Shown one piece after another: positions 52,701-61,700 of a stretch of 64,000 nt of DNA. Below the pieces are notes generated by a model. It searched no databases, was not told the origin of the DNA, and was given only the letters and a program-made list of their open reading frames with translations. This DNA comes from Vombatus ursinus (lineage: Eukaryota > Chordata > Mammalia > Diprotodontia > Vombatidae): NCBI RefSeq assembly GCF_900497805.2, contig NW_020954576.1, positions 73,670,605 to 73,734,604 on the forward strand. Direction: 5' to 3'. The position numbers were made by a program, and so were the translations under genes. Positions within the stretch are counted from its first letter, which is position 1. Every line of letters begins with the position of its first letter.

Positions 52701-55700
52701 GAAGGCTTTGTTTCATACAGTATTTTAAGGCTTTTTTTTTTTAATTAAGATTGGTTAAATTATTGTTTAAAAGGATTTCCTTCATCCATAGTGTCTCCCA
52801 CTTAAAAAGTAAAGAAATTAGCATTTGTATTTCCCTTTAAGTGAAGTTGGAAATACTGAATTTGATTCACTTATAAAATTTATCTTACTTTTTTTCTTCC
52901 TTTTAGGAAAGACTTATCTGAATCTCAGAAAAATTGTGAAGAACTCAAGGGGAGACTAAGGCATCAAGAATCTCTCAATGCAGCTTCTAACCGTGTTGGT
53001 GGTCTTTGTTTAAAATGTTCCCAACATGAAGCTGTCCTTGCTCAAACCCATACCAATGCTCATGTACAGACCATTGAAAGACTGGCCAAGTATGTATACA
53101 TGTATGCATATCAACATCACAAATTTTTTTTTTTACCTTTGAAAACTGTGATTTTTAAAAGGGATCTCTTCTCATAGTATATCAGTGACTATTCCAAATT
53201 TGAGGGTTTCATTTTGGTTGATGGAGAGAATGGTGTTCACATAATCTTGACAGACCTGTTGCATTTTTCTGGTGTCCTCTCCAGTTTCATTTTGCCGAGT
53301 TTTCTGTGAGCCCCTTTCCCCTTGTTCACTTCTCATCATAGAATGATAAATGTGTTCTACCCCAGTGTTGCTCTTGATGAAGTGTTGGCTGGCTAAGACA
53401 ATTTTAGACTTTTATGGTAATTGATTTACAGTGGTTAAATTTACCTCAGAAAATGGTCATAGTTTTTGTTGATGGTGATTTTTTATTTGTTTCTCTCTTT
53501 TCAGCCTCAAAAGATTATTTAAATATATCAGATGGCAGTTATACTTGCATGCAACATCTTACTGGTATTTTTCCTTTCTCCAAAATACAGAAGTAATGTT
53601 TTCTACTCCATTTTGTTTCAGTCCTTTTTTTTCAGTTGTGTGCAACTTTTTGTGATCCCATTTGGACTTTTCTTGGAAAAGATATTGGAGTGGTTTGCCA
53701 TTTCATTCTTCTTCTCATTTTACAGATGAGGAAACTGAGACAAACAGGATTAAGTGACTTGCCAAGAGTCACATAGCTAGTTCATGCCTGAGGCCAGATT
53801 TGAACTCAGGAAGATGAGTCTTCCTGACTCCAGGCCCAGTCCTCTATTCAGTGTGCCACCTGGCTGCCCTCTTTTTACTCCATATTCTCAATCAATTAAA
53901 AGCTTTTTAAGCAACTAAAGCAACTGGTGGTCCAGTGGGTGGAGTCCTCAGCCCGGAGTCTGGAAGACTTGTATTCAAATTCGGCCTCAGAAATTTAGTA
54001 GCTCAGTGACCCTCTGCAAGTCATTTAACTTCTCTTTTCTTCGGTTTCTTCAACTTTAAAATGGAGATAATAGCACCACCAGGGTTATTGTGAAGCTCAA
54101 ATGAGATAATATTTGTGAAAAGCACTTAGCATGGTGCCTGGCATGTAGTAAGAACTGTATAAATGCTAATTCTCTTCACAATTATAAAATGGGTGAATCA
54201 AGGTGTAATTTAACTAAGATTACTTTTAGAGAAGCAGTGTTGGGGTAGTGGCTAAAGTGTTGTACTTAGAGTCTATAGGACAAAAATTCAAATACTGCTT
54301 CTGATATTTAGCTGTGACCATGTTGAGGTCACTTAACTCTTTCTAAGTCTCATATTCAAGGCTCACATTCTTTACCAAAAAATGAGAGTGCTAATATTTG
54401 TACTGCTACTCCAAAGGGTAGTTGTGAGGCTTTTATGAAATACTGTGTGTGCCAAGTACTTTGCAAACCTTAAGGCCCTATATAAATAGCAGTTATTATT
54501 ATTGTTATTATCATTTTGAAAGATACCTTCCCATTAGGTGAAAGATATTTCTGTTTTACTTATATAGTGAAAAGAGGCATTTGAAGAGAACTGTGGGAAA
54601 GAATTCAGTTTAACAAACATACGTTAATTGCCTACTGAGTGCTAGGTGCTTGGGATACACAAAAACTTAAGTAAATTCAGAAAGCTTTTATTGAGTACTT
54701 TCTGTGTATCAGGCACTAGAAACACAAATACAAAAATGAATCAGTTCCTCCTATTAAGCAGTTTACATTCTACTGCAGGAAGACAACCTATACACAGATA
54801 ATGGAATTTTAAAAACTAAAGGTTGTTAATTAGAGGAATGACATGGGCAGACCTGTTTCACAAGATTATTTTGGCTGTATGGATTAGGTTTGCTTGGATA
54901 GAGAGAGATTAGAGGTAGTGTGACCAATTGAGATGCTACAATAGTCCAGATGAGAGGTGATGAGGACCTGGACTAGAGGAGTGGCAGAGAGAAAGGAATA
55001 GGTAAAAGAGATGTTATGGTGGAAGTGTAGATAGGATTTGGCATCTGATGTGGATATGGAGAGTAAGCAAGAGGAAGGAAGCAAGGGTTTTGAGATTATA
55101 AACTTGAGTGAGTGGGAAGATAGTAACCACAACTGAAATAGAGATTCTTGGATAAAAAAGGGTTGAAGATGAGAATTGAGACTGAAAGACAAAAGACCTG
55201 GTTGCCAATATCAGTATTCGTCCTATCTAATTGTAAAACTCTCGAAGGATTCCTTAATTTCTCTCTATTATAATTTCACCCATCTATAAAACAGATTTAA
55301 TTTGATATAATTTTTATTTTCCTCATAGTGATTATAAAGATGAATATCCAAGCAAATCACTTTATGGGGAAATGTCTGTATCAACCCAAGGCATTTACTA
55401 TTTGTGAATAATCTAAAACTAGATATTTTTATGCCTAAGTCTTAATCTAAGCCAAAATGTTTATAATTTTGTTTCTATCTTTCTATCATATTCCAAAGAA
55501 TAGATAGATGAAGCATTTATCAAGCTCTTGTTATGTGCCAGTCACTGTTCTAAGTGCTGGGTTTACAAATAAAAATAAAACAGTCCCTACCCTCAAGGAT
55601 TTTTTGTTTTAATGGTGGTACACAACTCACAAAGGGTGGATAGAAGGGGGTGGCATAGTGGTATGGTTTTCTGCTTCTCAACAAGATAAGACAAAAGTTC

Positions 55701-58700
55701 ACATATTTTACACAAAGTTGGCCCTTTTCCTTGCCAAGGCAAATCTCTCTACATGCAAAAGTGATCCCATTCCATCCTATCTTCTCTAGCAGACCCCCCC
55801 TGTCATCTTCAATCTCTCCTTCTCTATTGGCTTCTTCCCTACAGCCTACAAATGTTCTTAGGCTCCCTCCATCCTCAAAAAAGAAAAAAATAACCTTTGT
55901 TCATGTGTCCTCTTTAGTTATTGTCCTATATCACTCCTTTTTTCTATGTAAACTCTGTGAGATGACTGTCTATACCAGGTGTCTACAGCTTCCTTCTCGC
56001 TCTTTTTAACTGTTCTGACCTCATCACTAAACCAAAACTTCTTTCTTCAAAGTTATTAATGATTTCTTAATGACCAAATCTAATAGCCTTTTCTCAATCC
56101 TCCTCTTTCTTAATCTCTCTGCAGTTTTTTTATATTGTTGATTACACTCTTCTCCTTGACACTGTCTTCTCTCAAGGTTTTGTGACACTGCTCTCTCATC
56201 ATTCTCCTTCTCCGACTCTGTTACTGGGTCTTAATCCACATCATGTCCACAGTGGGAGTATCCCCTAAGACTTTGTTCTGGCTTTTCTTCTTTTCTCCCA
56301 CCATACCACTTCATTTAGTGATCTCATCAGCTAAATAGAGGGACCTATATTTTAGCATAGAGGCAAAGAAAAATGGATGAAAGGAATAAGGATATTGAAT
56401 CAGTCAGTAAGCATTTATTAAGTGTTTGTTGTGGGTTAAACACTCTTTTAGCCACTTATGGAATTAATGAGACTTGGCAACTGGTTGGATATGGAGAGCT
56501 TAGGGAGATTGAGAAGTTAGTAGTGACTCTTAGGTTGCAAACTTGGGAAACTAGAAGAGTTGTCAATGCCTTCCATAGAAATAAGAAAGTTTAAAAACTT
56601 CCATTTTGACGTGATCTAATTTTTAATTACTTAATAAGTGATCATTATGATGATGATTGCTGACTTATAGTATTTTGAGTTTTTTCAAGTACTGCTGTAA
56701 TACTGTGATTTTACATAATACTTTCCATAATACCATGTCACAGTATTTGTCTTGTATGTAGATAGTTGATTGCATGTTGTCTCTCCTATTAGAAAATGAG
56801 ATTCTTAAGTCCAGGGACTTAAGAAGACTCCTTAGCTCTAGCAGTTAGCTCAGTGCCTGGCAATAATAGGTGCTTATAAATGCTTGATGACTGACTACTG
56901 ACCGAGTTTTTGTTTTGTTTTGTTTTGTTTTACCAAAGGTCTAAGATACTCAAATATAAATGATCTGTGATCTTATCATTGTGGATGTTTCTTTCAATAA
57001 GGCAAATTATAGTCCTTTCATACATCATCATTTTGTGTGACTTGTGTCTTCCCACAAGTTTGCCATCAAAGCCCATCCAAAGTACTGACAGCTTTCCTTG
57101 TTTTCTCTTGACATTGCAAGAATACTAGTGGAACATGTCCACCCTCTGAACTCTTAGCTGCTCCCTGCTCACAGCCCACACATACACTGCTACTTCTCCA
57201 GATCCCACCTAGAAGCCCAGAAATCCCCATCCTCAATACACAAATACACACATTGAATTATGCATTATGACACCCTCCCCTTAAGTAACTGGGCCACCTC
57301 TCCACCACCTGCCCAACTGGCCTCTTCCCTTCCTGTCTCCAGGATAGCTAGACCTAGGTAGTGCCCTTGAACTCATCCTACTCCCCTAGTCTGGGCCACA
57401 TAGGGGTCAGTGCCAAGGGACAGCTCGTGGCCCATCTTCCCTCCCTTTTCCCCCATGTATAAAGGTGCATATTTATTGAGCTTTGGATTTCTTTTATAAA
57501 GACTTGTGTATATTAAAAAAACAGAATGCTAGTGGAGTAAATGGCCTACCAACATTGTTCCTTGCTCTTAACGTGTATGTGACTGACCTATATTTTTTTC
57601 AATAATACATTTCTATATTTCAGTTCTTTATTATAGTTAATTATAATTAAGCTTCCTAAAGATCACATATATTCAATTATATTGTGGTTTTAAATATTTC
57701 CTCCCATATAAATAGTGTACTTTTTTGGCACATGGAAATCCTTTAACATGAACGTTAGTACTTTCTTACATGAACATTCAAAGATATTGTTAAATTGATT
57801 ATTTAGAATTCTGTTTTCTATGGACAGAGCAATAATCTGATTTTAAATTAGCATTTTATCAGGCATTTGATTATTGGAAAAGAATTAATTATCTTTAATG
57901 TATTTTGAGAAGAAACTTTATTCAAAATATTTCTAAAACTACAGAAATGTCTTCTTTCTGTTATCACATGTACAGATAGGTAAACTCTGATCATACATGT
58001 TTTGGTCACTTGGAGGTGTAGATAAAATTTTAATTGTATTATTAATTGATGAAATTTAGTTTGAACTAATAGCTCCTATTTTTAATTTGTTTCTTTTAAT
58101 AACAATAATAGCTCACATTTTTATAGTAATTTAAGGTTTGTAGGCAGTGAAATGTTAATCTACCCATTTTAAAGATGAGAGGAAATTGAGGCACAAACGT
58201 GAGAAGTAAGTGACTTGCCCTAAATGTCAGGGCTAGGAATTGAATCTAGCTTTCCTGACTCAGACTACAACATTTATCTCATTCTCTCTCTGAAATTTAA
58301 CCAAAGTAAATTTCATTTAAAACTTGCCTGTGTGAGGAAATTCCAATGGGAAGTACTCTAAACTTGGATACAAGAAAGGCAGTGTAACTTAATATAAGCT
58401 AACATCACAAATGACTCTTTGTTTAAATCAGCTTTATCACATTTTTATTCTTGAAAAGGTTCCCACATGTATCATATAACTTGCAGTTAAATTTCTATGA
58501 AACTACAGATAATACTATAGTTTCATAATTATGCATTTCTTAAAACTTGGACATTTTTCAAAGACCATAAGTAGTTAAAAACTCTTTGATGTTAAAAAGT
58601 TTTCAGCGCAATCATTGAACTAAGAAAAAAAAAACCTAAATTCAGCGTTCAGTTTTCTCTTCAAAGCCAGCTAAAATTTGAAAAATTAAAGTTGCTTCTT

Positions 58701-61700
58701 GGCAAGCATTTATCTTTTTATTGCCAGATTTTAAACTGCAAACAGTTATCCCAACTGAATTTAAAACCACAGTTTTAAAGCTGGACAACTCATAATGGTC
58801 TAAAAACTATAGACAGAAAGACACATATTGGATTTATAACCCCATTCCTTATTCTACCTCAAAATGATTTTTAAAACACTTTTTGCATTGGGAACTTCCA
58901 TGCAATTATAGCCTTTTTCTTTGTCAATAATTTCTTAACTGTTAAGATATGTTTTTGTGCATTTGTATTCATTTGCCTAAACTGTCCAACTCTCCTTTTT
59001 GCCCAGTGACCACTTGCGTACATTAGTACATTATCTTGGAATGTTTTTATTCAAAGAACGTGGAGTTTATTTCAAGCTCTGGGATTGTATCCTGCCTAGT
59101 TTTTATACTGAGACATTTTGACCTTTAATTCAATCAAACCCTTGATAAATATCTCATAGAATCTTAAGAGTTGGAAGGGAGCCTCAGAAGTCACTTAGAA
59201 TAACAGATAACAGAACAGAAATTCTCTTTACAACATCATGAAAATTGGTTATCTAGCTTCTCCTTAAAGACTTTCCACTTGCTCCTGAAACAGCTCATTC
59301 TACTTTTGACAGTTTGCATTTTAGTGGACCCGTGAATATTATGTTAGGAGTGGGTGAACAATAACCCCAAGTTATATTAGTTTTAGTAACTTATCCTTAT
59401 ATCAGTCAGTTAGTAAACATTTACTAAGTCCCTACTATGTGTCAGGTACTGGGGATACAAAAAAAAAGAGAGAGGAAAATGTGAAAACAGTCCTTCATCT
59501 CAAGGAGCTCACAGTCTAATGAAGAAGAAAACATGTAAGCAACTACATGTACAAGCAAACTATATACAGGATAAATTGGAAATAATTAACAAAAGGAAGG
59601 TACTAGATTTAAGAGGATTTTGGAAAGGCTTTCTGTAGGAGGTAAGATTTTAGCTGGGACTTGAAGTCAGAGAAGCCAGAAGGGTAGAGATCAGGATGAC
59701 AAACATTCTAGGCATGAGGCACTGACATTGAAAATGCCTGGTGCCAAGAGATGGAGGCAAATATCACTGAATCTCAGAGTACATGGTGGAGATTGAATGT
59801 AATGAAGACTTGAGTGGGGAGAGTGAATCTAAGTTAGGAAGGGATTTGAAAGCCAGATTATTTGGTATTTAATCCCCAAGATAATAGGGAGCCACTGGAG
59901 TTTGTTGAGTAGTGTGAACACATAATCAGGCCTAGGCTTTGGTAAGATCACTTTGACGGCTGGGAGGAGCATGGACTGCCGAGGCAGGAGACTTGTGGAA
60001 AGTAGACTCACCAGAAGTCTCTTGCAATAGTCCAGGTGTGAGGTGATTGTGGCAGACTCGGGGAAAGAAAGTGGGTGTATGAAAGAGGTGTTTGGAAGGT
60101 AAAGTCAACAAATTTGGAAAATGATTGAATGTGAGAGGTGAGAGTGAAGAGTCTTGGGTAGCACTGAGGCTATGAGCTGGGGTGAATGGGAGCATGGTAG
60201 TAACCTCAGTTGAGAAGTAGGTAGCGAGGAAGAGAATGAGGTCAGCTTGGGCATGTTGAGTTTGCAATGACTACCAGACTTCCAGTTTGAGATGTCCAAT
60301 AAGTGATTAGAGATGCAAGACTGGAGGTAAGCAGAGAGGTTAGGGCTAAATAAGTGATTTGAGATTCAGCAGAATTGAAATAATATGAACAGAATCCATG
60401 GGAGCTGATGGGATAACCAAGTGAAATAATATAGAGGAAGAAGAAAATAGAGCCCAGGACAGAGCCTTGTGAGACCCCCACAGTTAGCAGGAAGAAGATC
60501 CAGGAAAGGAGACTGAGGAGAACTTGGATGGAAGAGAACCAGAGGAGAGTAGTACCATGAGAAGTCTAAGTAATATAGGGGTATCACCCCTGTGAAAAAA
60601 ATGAGAGGTTGAGGGATTGGAGGTCAGTGGATAAAGAACAGGGTTTGGAGTTGCAAGGCAGAGGTAGAGGTAGAATGGAGACTAGGTCATGTGAAATGAG
60701 TAAGGTGAGGAATTGTGAGATACAGGTGTATTAAGGAGTATCAGTATGTATGTTCAAGTCCTCTAGTATAAAGGCAGGGATTGGGGGTGGGGGCAGAGAA
60801 TGATTGTGAGCCAGGCACTAAACTTGTTGAAGAAAGCAGGAGAATGTGCTAGAGGTTACTAGAAAATAGCTACCAGGATTTTGATTGGGGGTAGATAGCA
60901 ATTGAGTGAACCTCAGAGGAGGAGAGGTTACTGAGTGATGATGTAGAAGGACAACCTGGAAGTGGTAGTGGGAGCAAGGGATTTCCAAACTCTTCCACCT
61001 CAACCAGGAAGTCAGAGGGAGTGAGTGAAAATGCAGCCAATGCTAGAAATTGTGGCCAAGAAGGCTGTGTCATTAGGAGGGAATCTAGTCTCTTTGAGAG
61101 TCAGAATATCGAAAGAGTAAAAAAAAGAAAAAAAAAGGGTGTAAGATGAAAGCAAGCTTGGTGCTTATGGAGCAGACATTCTAGAGGATACAGTGAAAGG
61201 GGTGGTGGCTGTTATAAGTATTTAATTTTCTTTAACATACCTAGCCTTGTGCCAGTGAGTGACACCTCAGAGTGATCTTAAAATGACCATGGTAATTCTT
61301 TTTTTTACTATCTTTTGAGGAAGAGAGTTGTTGAGTAGGAAATGTGGAACACTTGAATCTAGGGGAAAGAGAATTGTATTTGTGAAAAGGAAATGAGTGG
61401 ATTTCAAGCAAATGAAAAAGCAGTGCACATCAAACCTGTCTTACTCCCTGCCTCCTACATACTTGCCTTCCTTTACTAGCTATAGCCTCTCTTTTCCCCA
61501 GTATATTACTTCCATCACCCTCCCCACTCCTTGGTCTCTTTCAGATTGGATCAATGTCTTCTATTTCCTCAAGGATCAATTTGCAGCCTCTTTATAATCT
61601 TATTACACAACAGATTATGACACTCCCAGATACAGTTCTGCAATGAATGTCTGCAGCTTTTTTCAAAAATTTAGTTGACCCCCTCCCCTCCTTTTTTTAG

